A stretch of 64,000 bases of DNA, taken from NCBI RefSeq assembly GCF_033097365.1, contig NZ_AP028461.1:10195501-10259500 (forward strand), in the 5' to 3' direction. Shown in pieces: positions 34,185 through 46,830 of this stretch. A program made the position numbers and the translations under genes. Every line of letters starts with the position of its first letter. The stretch's first letter is position 1. Source of the stretch: Actinoplanes sichuanensis (GTDB taxonomy: Bacteria; Actinomycetota; Actinomycetes; Mycobacteriales; Micromonosporaceae). The notes under the pieces were generated by a model. It saw only the letters and a program-made list of their open reading frames with translations. It was not told the DNA's origin and made no database searches.

Positions 34185-35096
34185 ATGAGCCAGACGAAGC
34201 CCTATCGCGTATCGCATCTGGATGCACTCGAAGCGGAGAGCATCTTCATCATGCGCGAGGTGATGGCCGAGTTCGAGCGCCCCGCGCTGCTCTTCTCCGG
34301 CGGTAAGGACTCGATCGTGATGCTGCGCCTCGCGGAGAAGGCGTTCGCGCCGGCGCGCATCCCGTTCCCGGTCATGCACGTCGACACCGGCCACAACTTC
34401 GCCGAGGTGTTGGAGTACCGGGATCGCCGGGTCGCCACGCTCGGCCTGAACCTGGTGGTCGCCAGCGTGCAGGAGGCGATCGACACCGGCCTGGTGCGTG
34501 AGCTGCCGGACGGCACCCGTAACCGGATCCAGACGCCGGTGCTGCTCGCCGCCCAGGAGAAGTACCGGTTCGACGCGCTCTTCGGCGGTGCCCGCCGGGA
34601 CGAGGAGAAGGCGCGGGCCAAGGAGCGGATGTTCAGCTTCCGCGACGACTTCGGCCAGTGGGACCCGAAGAACCAGCGGCCCGAGCTGTGGGCGCTGTAC
34701 AACGGCCGGCACCACCCGGGTGAGTCGATCCGGGTGTTCCCGCTGTCGAACTGGACCGAGCTGGACGTCTGGCACTACATCGCCAAGGAGGACATCCCGC
34801 TGCCGAGCATCTACTACGCCCACGACCGTGAGGTCGTCGAGCGCAACGGGATGTTCTACGCGGTCAACGAGTTCATCAGGCTGCGTGACGGTGAGACGTC
34901 CGAGGTTCGCCGGGTGCGGTATCGGACGGTCGGTGACGCGTCGCAGACCGCGGCGGTGCTCTCCGAGGCGGACACCGTGGAGAAGGTGATCGACGAGGTC
35001 GCCGCGACCCGGATCACCGAGCGTGGCGCCACCCGGGGCGACGACAGGGTCAGCGAAGCCGCGATGGAAGACCGTAAGCGAGAGGGTTACTTCTGA
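34185..35096 (+). CDS. cysD: Sulfate adenylyltransferase subunit 2
   Basis: A 303-residue PP-loop ATP pyrophosphatase that adenylates sulfate to APS together with CysN. The PP-loop reads LLFSGGKDSIVMLRLA at about residue 37; next come FPVMHVDTGHNFAEVLEYRD, ALFGGARRDEEKARAKER (about 145) and FPLSNWTELDVWHYI (about 200). The start is ATG 34185 (SQTKPYRVSHLDALEAE); the frame stays open upstream inside cysQ but without homology. The stop overlaps cysN by one base (TGATG). Confidence 0.95.
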   Translation: MSQTKPYRVSHLDALEAESIFIMREVMAEFERPALLFSGGKDSIVMLRLAEKAFAPARIPFPVMHVDTGHNFAEVLEYRDRRVATLGLNLVVASVQEAIDTGLVRELPDGTRNRIQTPVLLAAQEKYRFDALFGGARRDEEKARAKERMFSFRDDFGQWDPKNQRPELWALYNGRHHPGESIRVFPLSNWTELDVWHYIAKEDIPLPSIYYAHDREVVERNGMFYAVNEFIRLRDGETSEVRRVRYRTVGDASQTAAVLSEADTVEKVIDEVAATRITERGATRGDDRVSEAAMEDRKREGYF

Positions 35097-36394
35097 TGAG
35101 CCAGGCAGTTCTCGAGCCTGACGCCGCCGCTTCCCGCGGTATGGATCTGCTGCGGTTCGCCACCGCGGGCAGCGTCGACGACGGTAAGTCCACCCTCATC
35201 GGCCGGTTGCTGTACGACACCAAGACGATCTTCGAGGACCAGCTCGAGGCGGTGGAGAGCGCCAGCGCGTCCCGCGGCGACGAGTACACGAACCTCGCGC
35301 TGCTCACCGACGGCCTGCGGGCCGAGCGGGAGCAGGGCATCACGATCGATGTGGCGTACCGCTACTTCGCCACGCCGCGGCGCAAGTTCATCATCGCCGA
35401 CACCCCGGGGCACATTCAGTACACCCGGAACATGGTGACCGGCGCGTCCACCGCGGACCTGGCGCTGATCCTGGTCGACGCCCGCAAGGGCCTGGTCGAG
35501 CAGTCCCGTCGGCACGCGTTCCTGACCAGCCTGCTGCGGGTGCCGCATCTGGTGCTGTGCGTCAACAAGATGGACCTGGTCGACTGGGACCAGGCGGTGT
35601 TCGAGCGGATCGCCGACGAGTTCACCTCGTTCGCCGCGAAACTCGACGCACCGGACCTGACGATCATCCCGATCTCGGCGCTCAACGGCGACAACATCGC
35701 CAGCCGGTCGGAGAACAGCCCGTGGTATGAGGGTCCGTCGCTGCTGCACCACCTGGAGCACGTGCACATCGCCAGCGACCGCAACCTGGTCGACGTGCGG
35801 TTCCCGGTGCAGTATGTGATCCGGCCGCAGTCCACCACGGTCACCGACTACCGGGGTTACGCCGGTCAGGTGGCCTCCGGCATCCTCAAGCCGGGTGACG
35901 ACGTGATGGTCCTGCCGTCCGGGCTGACCAGCACGATCGCCGCGATCGAGACCGCCGACGGCCCGATCGACGAGGCGTTCCCGCCGATGTCGGTGACGGT
36001 CCGGCTGGCCGACGAGATCGACATCTCGCGCGGTGACATGATCTGCCGCCCGCAGAACAAGCCGGCCGTCGCGCAGGACATCGAGGCGATGGTCTGCTGG
36101 ATGGACGAGACGGCCCCGTTGCGGGTCGGCGGCAAGTATGCGATCAAGCACACCACCCGGTCGGCCCGGACCGTGGTGCGTGGTCTGCAGTACCGGCTCG
36201 ACGTGAACACGCTGCACCGCGACGAGGCTGCGGGCGAGCTGAGCCTCAACGAGATCGGCCGGGTGAAGCTGCGCACGACAGTGCCGCTGCTGGCCGACGA
36301 ATACCGGCGCAACCGGACCACCGGTGGGTTCATCCTGATCGATGAGAGCACCAACCGGACGGTCGGCGCGGGGATCATCATCGAGGCGCGCTGA
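35096..36394 (+). CDS. cysN: Sulfate adenylyltransferase subunit 1 (GTPase)
   Basis: A 432-residue EF-Tu-like GTPase that drives sulfate activation by CysD. G motifs: FATAGSVDDGKSTLIGRLLYD (G1, about residue 18), EREQGITIDVAYRYF (G2), FIIADTPGH (G3, about residue 100) and CVNKMDLVDW (G4, about 157). There is no fused APS kinase domain, so PAPS would need a separate CysC or reduction at the APS level. The last 17 bp overlap the 3' end of the convergent STAS/ATPase gene. Confidence 0.95.
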   Translation: MSQAVLEPDAAASRGMDLLRFATAGSVDDGKSTLIGRLLYDTKTIFEDQLEAVESASASRGDEYTNLALLTDGLRAEREQGITIDVAYRYFATPRRKFIIADTPGHIQYTRNMVTGASTADLALILVDARKGLVEQSRRHAFLTSLLRVPHLVLCVNKMDLVDWDQAVFERIADEFTSFAAKLDAPDLTIIPISALNGDNIASRSENSPWYEGPSLLHHLEHVHIASDRNLVDVRFPVQYVIRPQSTTVTDYRGYAGQVASGILKPGDDVMVLPSGLTSTIAAIETADGPIDEAFPPMSVTVRLADEIDISRGDMICRPQNKPAVAQDIEAMVCWMDETAPLRVGGKYAIKHTTRSARTVVRGLQYRLDVNTLHRDEAAGELSLNEIGRVKLRTTVPLLADEYRRNRTTGGFILIDESTNRTVGAGIIIEAR

Positions 36395-37196
36395 CCACGG
36401 TCGCCCAGACGATCTTGCCGGCCTCGGTCGGGACGGCGCCCCACTGGGCGGCGGTCTCGTCCACCGTCCGTAGCCCGCGGCCCCGCTCGTCGAGCGGTAG
36501 GTCCGGGCGCGGACGGGAGACTGGCAGGATCCGCGGCAGGCGGGGGTCCCCGTCGGCCACGGACAGTTGCAGTCCGGTGCCGCGCCGGCTCACCATCACC
36601 CGGATGTCGGTGTGGGCGTGCTCGACCGCGTTGGTGACCAGCTCCGACATGACCAGCCGGCTCGGGTGCAGCAGGTGGACCAGGCCCCACGCCAGGCAGG
36701 CGTCGCTGGCCAGGTTCCGGGCCAGGCTCGGTGCCTCCGGGTCGGGTCGCAGGGTCATGCTCAGCCGCTTATCGCCGGGGATCCGTCCGGCCAGAGCCAC
36801 CCGGGCCTGGCGTACCTTGGCGTAGACGGGCAGGAACCGGCCCGCGCAGAGGCTCTGCATGCGGTCGGCGAGCGGAAGGTCCGGCGGGACGCAGAGGGCC
36901 AGATGCACGGGCGGATCGAGGCCGGCCGCGAAGGTCTGGGCGGTCATCCAGGTGGAAGCGCTCTCGCTGTGCGGATCCCGCAGACCGGACAGGTCGACGA
37001 TCAGTCCGTCCGGATGATCGGTGAGGCACCGCCGCAGCGTCACGGACGCGTCGAGGCTCAGCTGGGCATCCCACGATCCACGGACCGTGAGTACCGAGAC
37101 GGCGGCGTCCTCGGCGGCCTCGACGCTGACGGTGACGCCTCGTTCGGTGTCGTCTCGCTCGGTGTCATCGTGAAGATACGGTGGGCTTACCCCCAT
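36378..37196 (-). CDS. STAS-like / HATPase anti-sigma fusion protein
   Basis: A 272-residue protein with two parts. Residues about 20-120 look like a STAS (anti-anti-sigma) domain (VSVLTVRGSWDAQLSLDASVT, then LIVDLSGLRDPHSES); the Ser that is phosphorylated in true antagonists is not clearly aligned. Residues about 140-270 form an RsbW/SpoIIAB-type HATPase (LVMSELVTNAVEHAHTD with the N-box Asn, SVADGDPRLP, DERGRGLRTVDE). Kinase and antagonist are usually separate proteins, so the fusion could be self-regulating. No sigma factor gene is adjacent. ATG 37196 is the first in frame; a GTG at 37133 is also possible. Confidence 0.75.
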   Translation of the reverse strand: MGVSPPYLHDDTERDDTERGVTVSVEAAEDAAVSVLTVRGSWDAQLSLDASVTLRRCLTDHPDGLIVDLSGLRDPHSESASTWMTAQTFAAGLDPPVHLALCVPPDLPLADRMQSLCAGRFLPVYAKVRQARVALAGRIPGDKRLSMTLRPDPEAPSLARNLASDACLAWGLVHLLHPSRLVMSELVTNAVEHAHTDIRVMVSRRGTGLQLSVADGDPRLPRILPVSRPRPDLPLDERGRGLRTVDETAAQWGAVPTEAGKIVWATVVSAPR

Positions 37197-37269
37197 GGTT
37201 CGTCACCATAGCCGGGCGCCGGTCGATGAGCCTCTGGTCTCGCTCCTGCGGGTGATCAGGTGAACGGCT

Positions 37270-37300
37270 GACGGCCACCCCTCGGATGGGGGTGGCCGTC
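37270..37300 (-). terminator. Terminator after galK
   Basis: GACGGCCACCCC (37270-37281) pairs perfectly with GGGGTGGCCGTC (37289-37300), just beyond the galK stop at 37309. Confidence 0.75.
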
Positions 37301-37308
37301 CCGGTGTC

Positions 37309-38450
37309 TCAGATCCGGCCCGCGCCGGGTCCGGCGGTGGCGACCCAACTCGTCGGGGCGGTGAAACCCCGCTCCTGGTAGGCGGCCGCGACAGCGGCCG
37401 CGGTCGCATCGGCCCGGTCGGTGTTTACGAGGGCGAGCACACAACCGCCGAAACCGCCGCCGGTCATCCGGGCGCCGTACGCTCCCGCGTCCAGCGAAGC
37501 CTGTACGGCCACGTCGACCTGGTCCACGGTGATCTCGAAATCGTCGCGCATGGACTCGTGCGACGCGGTCAGCAGCGGCCCGATCTCCCGGACCCGGCCG
37601 GAACGCAGCAGCGACACGGTGTCCAGCACCCGCTGGTTCTCGGTGACGATGTGCCGGGCACGGCGGCGCAGCACGTCGTCGTCGAGCCGCTCCAGCGCCT
37701 GTGGCAGCTCGGCGGTGGAGACGTCACGCAGCGCCGGCACACCCAGCGCGGTGGCCGCCGCCTCACAGCTCTTGCGCCGCTCGCCGTACTCACCGTCGAC
37801 GTGCTGGTGCGGCGCGTTGCTGTTGATCACCAGGATGGCCAGGCCCTCGCCGGTCAGGTCGAACGGGATCTGCTCGACCTGGTAGGACCGGCAGTCCAGG
37901 AACAGCGCATACCCTTCCCGGCAGCGGATCGACGCGGACTGGTCGAGGATCCCGGTCGGCGCGCCCACATACACGTTCTCGGCTCGCTGCGCGATCGCCG
38001 GCCGCCGTTCCGGCGGCACATCCAGACCGCCGAGGTCGATCAGGGCGGTGAGCACGGCCGACTCCAGCGCGGCCGACGACGACAGACCCGAGCCGAGGGG
38101 TACGTCGGACGCGAGCGCGATCCGTGCCGGCGGAACCTCGAATCCCGCGTCCTGCAGGGCCCAGACGATACCGGCGACGTACGCGCCCCAGCCCGTCACG
38201 TCACCCGGATCGGTGACCCCGAAGACGACGGGTTCCGGAGCCAGCGTCGAGCAGACCGACCAGCGGCCGTCGGTGGCCGGACCGGCCGCCGCGACGGTCC
38301 GCTGCGGCAGCGCGAAGGGCAGCACGAACCCGTCGTTGTAGTCGGTGTGCTCGCCGATCAGGTTGACCCGTCCGGGCGCCGCCCACAGCCCGGCCGGCTC
38401 AGTCCCGTACGCCTCGAGGAAGGTTTTTCTCGCGGTTTCGCTGACGCTGC

Positions 38451-38454
<4 letters not shown>
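37309..38454 (-). CDS. galK: Galactokinase
   Basis: A 381-residue GHMP kinase phosphorylating galactose at C1 in the Leloir pathway. Motifs: the galactokinase signature GRVNLIGEHTDYNDGFVLP at about residue 30, ATP-binding DVPLGSGLSSSAALESAV at about residue 125, catalytic-region GILDQSASI, and MTGGGFGGCVLAL at about residue 335. ATG 38454 overlaps the galE stop by 4 bp (ATGA), so the two are translationally coupled. GalT is not in the window. Confidence 0.95.
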
Positions 38455-40584
<2,130 letters not shown>

Positions 40585-40590
40585 GCAGGC

Positions 40591-41121
40591 ATGACCCAGC
40601 CCGGTATCACCCGTATCGGCGTCGCCGTAGACATCCCGGAGCCCTGGGGCTCGGCGCTGACCCGTCGGCGCGCCGAGGCGGGTGACCCGCAGGCCGCCTG
40701 GACGCCCGCGCACGTCACCCTCCTCGGGCCCACCGAGGTGGCCGCCGACGCGCTGCCGGCGATCGAGAAGCATCTCGAGGACATTGCGTCGGCCCAGCAG
40801 CCGTTCACCGTCCACCTTCGGGGGACCGGCACGTTCCGGCCGATCACCGAGGTGGTGTTCGTGACGCTGGCCCAGGGGATCAGCGAGTGCGAGCTGCTGG
40901 CCGAGGCGATCACCCGCTCCGACGACATCAACCGGGACACCCGGTTTCCGTACCATCCGCATGTGACCGTGGCCCAGGATGTGCCGGCGGCCGCGCTGGA
41001 CGCGGTCTTCGAGGACCTGGCCGGCTTCTCGGCCATCTTCGAGGTCTCCGCGTTCACCCTGTTCTCCCACGGCGGCGAGGGACCCTGGCGGCCACGCCGA
41101 GACTTCCCACTCGGAAGCTGA
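40591..41121 (+). CDS. 2'-5' RNA ligase / cyclic phosphodiesterase family protein
   Basis: A 176-residue protein of the 2H phosphoesterase superfamily. The two catalytic His motifs are HVTLLGPTEV (about residue 43) and HPHVTVAQDV (about residue 125). These enzymes open 2',3'-cyclic phosphates or join RNA ends; the substrate here is unknown. It follows trpS after 6 bp, so it is probably in the same operon, and this pairing with trpS supports an RNA-related role. Confidence 0.85.
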   Translation: MTQPGITRIGVAVDIPEPWGSALTRRRAEAGDPQAAWTPAHVTLLGPTEVAADALPAIEKHLEDIASAQQPFTVHLRGTGTFRPITEVVFVTLAQGISECELLAEAITRSDDINRDTRFPYHPHVTVAQDVPAAALDAVFEDLAGFSAIFEVSAFTLFSHGGEGPWRPRRDFPLGS

Positions 41122-41130
41122 AGTGTCCGA

Positions 41131-41136
41131 TACGGT
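41131..41136 (+). promoter_or_regulatory. Candidate -10 of the yihY-type gene
   Basis: TACGGT with 6 bases to the GTG at 41143. Confidence 0.4.
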
Positions 41137-41142
41137 CGGCCG

Positions 41143-42063
41143 GTGAATCCGATCGACCGGGCCCTCGACGCCACCACAGCCCGGATTCTGGCGGTCCGCT
41201 ACCAGTCGCCGTACTTCGACCACTTCTGCCGGGCCATCCTGCGCTACGAGAGCGTCCAGGGTGGCCGGTTGGCCGCGGCCATCGCCTACTACGGTTTCTT
41301 CGCGGTCTTCGCGCTCCTGCTGATCGGATACTCGGTCTTCGGCTGGCTGCTCACCGCCAACGTGGAACTGCTCGACCTGGTCCGCGACTTCCTCCACCAG
41401 AACCTGCCGTTCCTCGACATCCAGGCCATTCTGGAGAGTAAGGGCAGCGTCGGCATCGTCGGCCTGATCGGTCTCACCTTCACCGGCATCGGCTGGGTCG
41501 AGGCGATCCGGTCGTCGCAGCGGCTGATCTGGCGGGTGCGCGAGCAACCCGGCTACATCGGCGTCCGCCAGGCCGTCGACCTGATGGTCCTGATCGGGCT
41601 GCTGCTCCTGCTGGCCCTCTCCCAACTCGCCGTCTACGGCCTGGAGCGGTTCCTGCACTGGATGGCCGGCGGCGGTTTCGCGACCACCCTGTCGGTGGTG
41701 AGCTGGGTGCTCACCCTGGCGGTCAACATGCTGCTGGCCGCGGCCCTGCTGGCGGCCGTACCCCGACTGCGGATGACGGCCCGTCGGATGGCACCGCCGG
41801 TGCTGCAGGTCGGCATCGGCATCATGCTGCTCAACACGGTCGGCAAGTCGTTCGTCGGGCTGGTCGAGCGCAACCCGGCGTACGGGCTGGTCGGTTCGGC
41901 CGTCGGCGCGCTGGTCTACCTCTACGTCTTCAACCAGCTGCTGCTGTTCGGCGCGAGCTGGGCGGCGACCAGCCCACACGGCCGGGTGGTCGATCTGTCG
42001 GCCGACGACAAGACCGCCCCCGTGGGGCAAAACCTCTGGATCCGGCACGACCGCCCGCGATGA
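41143..42063 (+). CDS. YihY/BrkB family inner membrane protein
   Basis: A 306-residue polytopic protein with about six membrane helices. It begins with a short cytoplasmic part, then AAAIAYYGFFAVFALLLIGYSVFGWLL in the pattern of the family (A-x-x-A-Y-Y-x-x-F-A), GLTFTGIGWVEAIRSSQRLIW at about residue 110, and GSAVGALVYLYVFNQLLLFGA near the C-terminus. Function of the family is unsettled; the old RNase BN name is wrong. It is common downstream of trpS in actinobacteria. Confidence 0.88.
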   Translation: MNPIDRALDATTARILAVRYQSPYFDHFCRAILRYESVQGGRLAAAIAYYGFFAVFALLLIGYSVFGWLLTANVELLDLVRDFLHQNLPFLDIQAILESKGSVGIVGLIGLTFTGIGWVEAIRSSQRLIWRVREQPGYIGVRQAVDLMVLIGLLLLLALSQLAVYGLERFLHWMAGGGFATTLSVVSWVLTLAVNMLLAAALLAAVPRLRMTARRMAPPVLQVGIGIMLLNTVGKSFVGLVERNPAYGLVGSAVGALVYLYVFNQLLLFGASWAATSPHGRVVDLSADDKTAPVGQNLWIRHDRPR

Positions 42064-42070
42064 TGGGCCG

Positions 42071-42442
42071 ATGGGCACCCTCGTGACGCTGCACCTGCCA
42101 CCCGGATCGCCGATCGCCGAGCAGCCGTGGGTCATCACCTTCGGATCACTCGACGAGACGGAGGACTGGGAGCCGATCGTCTGCGGGCCGTACGAACATC
42201 AGCACGCGCTGGCGCTGGCCCGGGCCGTGGTGATCGACGACGACCTGATGGCCGTGGTCGAGCCGATGCTGGCCCTGGCCGGGGTGGAGGCGATCCGCCG
42301 CGAGATCGATCTGGCCCGGGACGCGCCGGACGAACAGGACGACTTCGAGCCGCTGGTGGCTCAGGAGTATCAGGGGGAGCCACCGGAGCCGGCCGAGGTG
42401 CTGGCCGGCTGGCGCCGGATAGCCGGCAGGCTGACCGCCTGA
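42071..42442 (+). CDS. Hypothetical protein
   Basis: A 123-residue acidic, soluble protein with no signal or membrane segment and no family I recognise. Segments such as QPWVITFGSLDETEDWEPIVCGPYE and a C-terminal PPEPAEVLAGWRRI are visible. ATG 42071 is 6 bases after GATGAT, so it may be leaderless, or translated with the yihY-type gene 7 bp upstream. Confidence 0.6.
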   Translation: MGTLVTLHLPPGSPIAEQPWVITFGSLDETEDWEPIVCGPYEHQHALALARAVVIDDDLMAVVEPMLALAGVEAIRREIDLARDAPDEQDDFEPLVAQEYQGEPPEPAEVLAGWRRIAGRLTA

Positions 42443-42451
42443 GCGCACTGG

Positions 42452-42457
42452 GATACT
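42452..42457 (+). promoter_or_regulatory. Candidate -10 of the SCO4848-like gene
   Basis: GATACT with 6 bases to the GTG at 42464. Confidence 0.4.
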
Positions 42458-42463
42458 GGCCCC

Positions 42464-42691
42464 GTGGTGATCAACAAGCGCTGGGCGGCGTTCCTGATCG
42501 GTGTCGGTGTCTGGACCTGGGTCATCTGGCCCCGGTTCGGGGTGGCGATCTGGAAGGACGACCGCTCCTTCGACGGCTCGACACCGACCGCGTTCCTGTG
42601 GGTGCACGCCGTCCTGATCATCGCGTCACTCGCCATCGGGACGACCGTCGGTGTGCTCGGCGTCCGGGCATGGCGCAGCGCTGAACGTTAA
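42464..42691 (+). CDS. SCO4848-family small membrane protein
   Basis: A 75-residue protein with two membrane helices (about residues 7-24, WAAFLIGVGVWTWVIWPRF, and 44-66, WVHAVLIIASLAIGTTVGVLG) and a loop carrying FDGSTPTAF between them. Size, topology and the WTWVIWPRF motif match a conserved actinobacterial family of unknown function. GTG 42464 is the only reasonable start. Confidence 0.75.
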   Translation: MVINKRWAAFLIGVGVWTWVIWPRFGVAIWKDDRSFDGSTPTAFLWVHAVLIIASLAIGTTVGVLGVRAWRSAER

Positions 42692-42891
42692 CTCAGTGTT
42701 TCGCGTCACGGGCGCAATTCCCTCCTGAACCAGCCGAAAGCGACGCGCCACCACCAGGGTGATTGCGGCGGTATAACGGTGCGCCAACAGTCCGTACCGA
42801 TGTCCGGTCTCGGTCCTGGCCCGGGGATACGCTCCCGACCTGAGATTCACCCGAGTAACAGGACCTCGGTGTGCAGCGGAAGGAGGGCGTC

Positions 42892-43989
42892 TTGCGCCCA
42901 GTACGTGGGAAGCGGATCGTGGCGATTCTCGCGGCAGGTGGGCTGACGCTCGCTGCCGCCGCATGTGGTGAGGCGCCGACGGAGACCACTCCCGGCTCCG
43001 GCTCCAGCAGCGCTGCCGCCGCCGCTTACAAGGCCTGCATGGTCACCGACCTCGGTGGCATCGACGACAAGTCGTTCAATGCGTCGGCCTGGGCCGGCCT
43101 GCAGGCCGCCCAGAAGGAAGCCGGCAACGTAGACCCGAAGTACGTGGCGTCCTCCTCCGAGGCCGACTACGAGCCCGGCCTGCGTGGTTACGTCTCGCAG
43201 GGCTGCAACTTCATCCTCGCGGTCGGCGGCCTGATGGGCGACGTGACCACCAAGGTCGCCAAGGAGAGCGCGAGCTCGCAGTTCGGCATCGTCGACAGCG
43301 TCAGCGGCAACTCCAACGTCTACCCGATGCAGTTCGCGACCCACCAGGCGGCGTTCCTCGCCGGCTACCTGGCCGCGGGCTACTCGAAGTCGGGCAAGGT
43401 CGCGACCTACGGCGGTCTGAAGATCGCCCCCGTGACCATCTTCATGGACGGTTTCGCCGACGGCGTCGCGCACTACAACACCGTCAAGGGCAAGAACGTC
43501 CAGGTCCTCGGCTGGGACAAGAAGGCTCAGAACGGCAACTTCGCCGAGAGCTTCATCGACCAGAACAAGGGCAAGAGCATCACCCAGACCCTGGTCGGCC
43601 AGGGCGCCGACGTGATCATGCCGGTCGCCGGTGGCACCGGTCTGGGCACCGCCCAGGTCGCCAAGGACTCCGGCGGCAAGGTCTCGGTCATCTGGGTCGA
43701 CCAGGACGGTTGCAAGAGCGCCTCGCAGTACTGCGACGTGTTCCTGAGCACCGTGGTCAAGAACATCGAGGAAGCGGTCAAGGAGGCCGTGGTCAAGGGC
43801 GCCAAGGGCGAGGCCCTCGCGGCGGCCCCGGGCTACGTCGGTGACCTGGCGAACGACGGCGTCTCGCTCGCCCCGTTCAACCAGTTCGACAGCAAGGTCG
43901 ACGCCGCTCTCAAGACCGAGCTCGAGACCCTGAAGGCCGACATCATCGGCGGCAAGGTCAAGGTCGAGTCGGTCAGCGCGCCGAAGTGA
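42892..43989 (+). CDS. BMP-family nucleoside-binding lipoprotein of an ABC importer
   Basis: A 365-residue substrate-binding lipoprotein. The signal peptide runs to a lipobox (LTLAAAAC, Cys at about residue 23), followed by a Ser/Thr/Ala linker and a Med/BMP domain: ACMVTDLGGIDDKSFNASAWAG at about residue 45, then LAVGGLMGD, FATHQAAFLAGYLAA and VIWVDQDGCKSASQYC. BMP proteins bind purine or other nucleosides, in line with the salvage genes downstream. The TTG at 42892 is chosen as start: GGAAGGAGG (42876-42884) lies 7 bases upstream, whereas the in-frame GTG at 42871 has no ribosome binding site. Confidence 0.9.
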   Translation: MRPVRGKRIVAILAAGGLTLAAAACGEAPTETTPGSGSSSAAAAAYKACMVTDLGGIDDKSFNASAWAGLQAAQKEAGNVDPKYVASSSEADYEPGLRGYVSQGCNFILAVGGLMGDVTTKVAKESASSQFGIVDSVSGNSNVYPMQFATHQAAFLAGYLAAGYSKSGKVATYGGLKIAPVTIFMDGFADGVAHYNTVKGKNVQVLGWDKKAQNGNFAESFIDQNKGKSITQTLVGQGADVIMPVAGGTGLGTAQVAKDSGGKVSVIWVDQDGCKSASQYCDVFLSTVVKNIEEAVKEAVVKGAKGEALAAAPGYVGDLANDGVSLAPFNQFDSKVDAALKTELETLKADIIGGKVKVESVSAPK

Positions 43990-44010
43990 CCCTCGGGTAG
44001 GTAACATCTG

Positions 44011-44054
44011 GCCGCCGCCCGGCCGCGGGAAACCTCCCGCAGCCGAGCGGCGGC
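44011..44054 (+). terminator. Nested hairpin between lipoprotein and ATPase genes
   Basis: GCCGCCGC (44011-44018) pairs with GCGGCGGC (44047-44054); inside it GCGGGA (44025-44030) pairs with TCCCGC (44035-44040). It probably attenuates read-through so that the binding protein is made in excess over the transporter. Confidence 0.6.
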
Positions 44055-44103
44055 TCGCATTCCACCGTCCACCAGGCTTAGCACCCGACGTCGGGAGATT
44101 CCG

Positions 44104-45626
<1,523 letters not shown>

Positions 45627-45630
<4 letters not shown>

Positions 45631-46826
45631 CCGGGTTCCTGCGGAGACTCTGGTCCGCGAACAACGTCCTGCTGACCACCCTGTCGATGGTTCTGGCCGT
45701 GCTCATCGGCGCGGTTCTCATCGTCGTCTCGGATGCGGACGTGCTGGCCAAATTCGGCTACTTCACCGCCCGTCCGAGTGACGCGCTGGACGCCAGTTGG
45801 GTGTTGATCAGCACGGCGTACGGCGATCTGCTGAAGGGCGCCCTCGGCGACCCGCAGGTGTTCTCGGCCTGGTTCGCCGGCACCGCCACCTGGCAGCAGG
45901 CGTTCACGCCGCTGTCGGAGACCCTGACCTACGCCGCACCGCTGGTCTTCACCGGCCTGTCGGTCGCGCTGGCCTTCCGTGGCGGCCTGTTCAACATCGG
46001 CGCCCAGGGCCAGGCCGTGCTCGGCTGCATCGCGGCGGGCGTGGCCGGTTTCACGTTCGGCCTGCCGATCGTGCTGAACCTGATCGTCGCGATCGTCGCC
46101 GGCATCCTCGGCGGCGCGCTGTGGGGCTTCATCCCGGGCTTCCTCAAGGCCCGGACCGGGGCGCACGAGGTGATCACCACGATCATGCTCAACTACACGG
46201 CCGGTCTCTTCCTGTCCTGGCTGGTCATCCAGAAGGGCATCCAGGCGCCGGGCCGGACCGACGCGATCAGCAAGGCGGTCGCCGACTCGGCGATGCTGCC
46301 GTCGCCCGGCGGTGTGCTCCGCGTGCACTTCGGCATCATCCTCGCCGTGCTGGTCACGGTCGGGGTCGCGTGGCTGCTGAACCGGTCGGCGTTCGGCTTC
46401 GAGCTGCGCGCGGTGGGTTCCAACCCGCACGCGGCGAAGACCGCCGGCATCAGCGTCAGCAGGACGTACGTGCTGCTCATGGCGATCGCCGGTGGCCTGG
46501 CCGGTCTCGGCGGCGCCACCCAGGTGCTCGGCACCGCGCACGCGTTGACCCCGTCGGTGGCCGGCAACATCGGCTTCGACGGCCTGCTGGTCGCCCTGCT
46601 GGGTCGCAACCGTCCGTGGAGCACCTTCTTCGCCGCGCTGCTGTTCGGTGCCCTGCGGGCCGGCGGCAACCGGATGCAGTCCTTCTCCGGTATCTCGCTG
46701 GAGCTGGTGACCGTGCTGCAGGCGCTCATCGTCATCTTCATCGCCGCCCCCGCTCTGGTGAAGGCGATCTTCCGACTGCGTGCCGCCCGTGCTGCCGGGC
46801 TCGGCGCCTCCCTGGCGAAGGGCTGA
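45627..46826 (+). CDS. Nucleoside ABC importer, permease 1
   Basis: A 399-residue BPD_transp_2-type permease (LivH/RbsC superfamily). About ten membrane helices; family marks are ALAFRGGLFNIGAQGQAVLGCIAAG at about residue 115, LKARTGAHEVITTIMLNYTAGLFLSWLV at about 173 and FELRAVGSNPHAAKTAGI at about 255. It pairs with the following permease to form the channel. GTG 45627 overlaps the ATPase stop. Confidence 0.92.
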
Positions 46827-46830
46827 GGAC

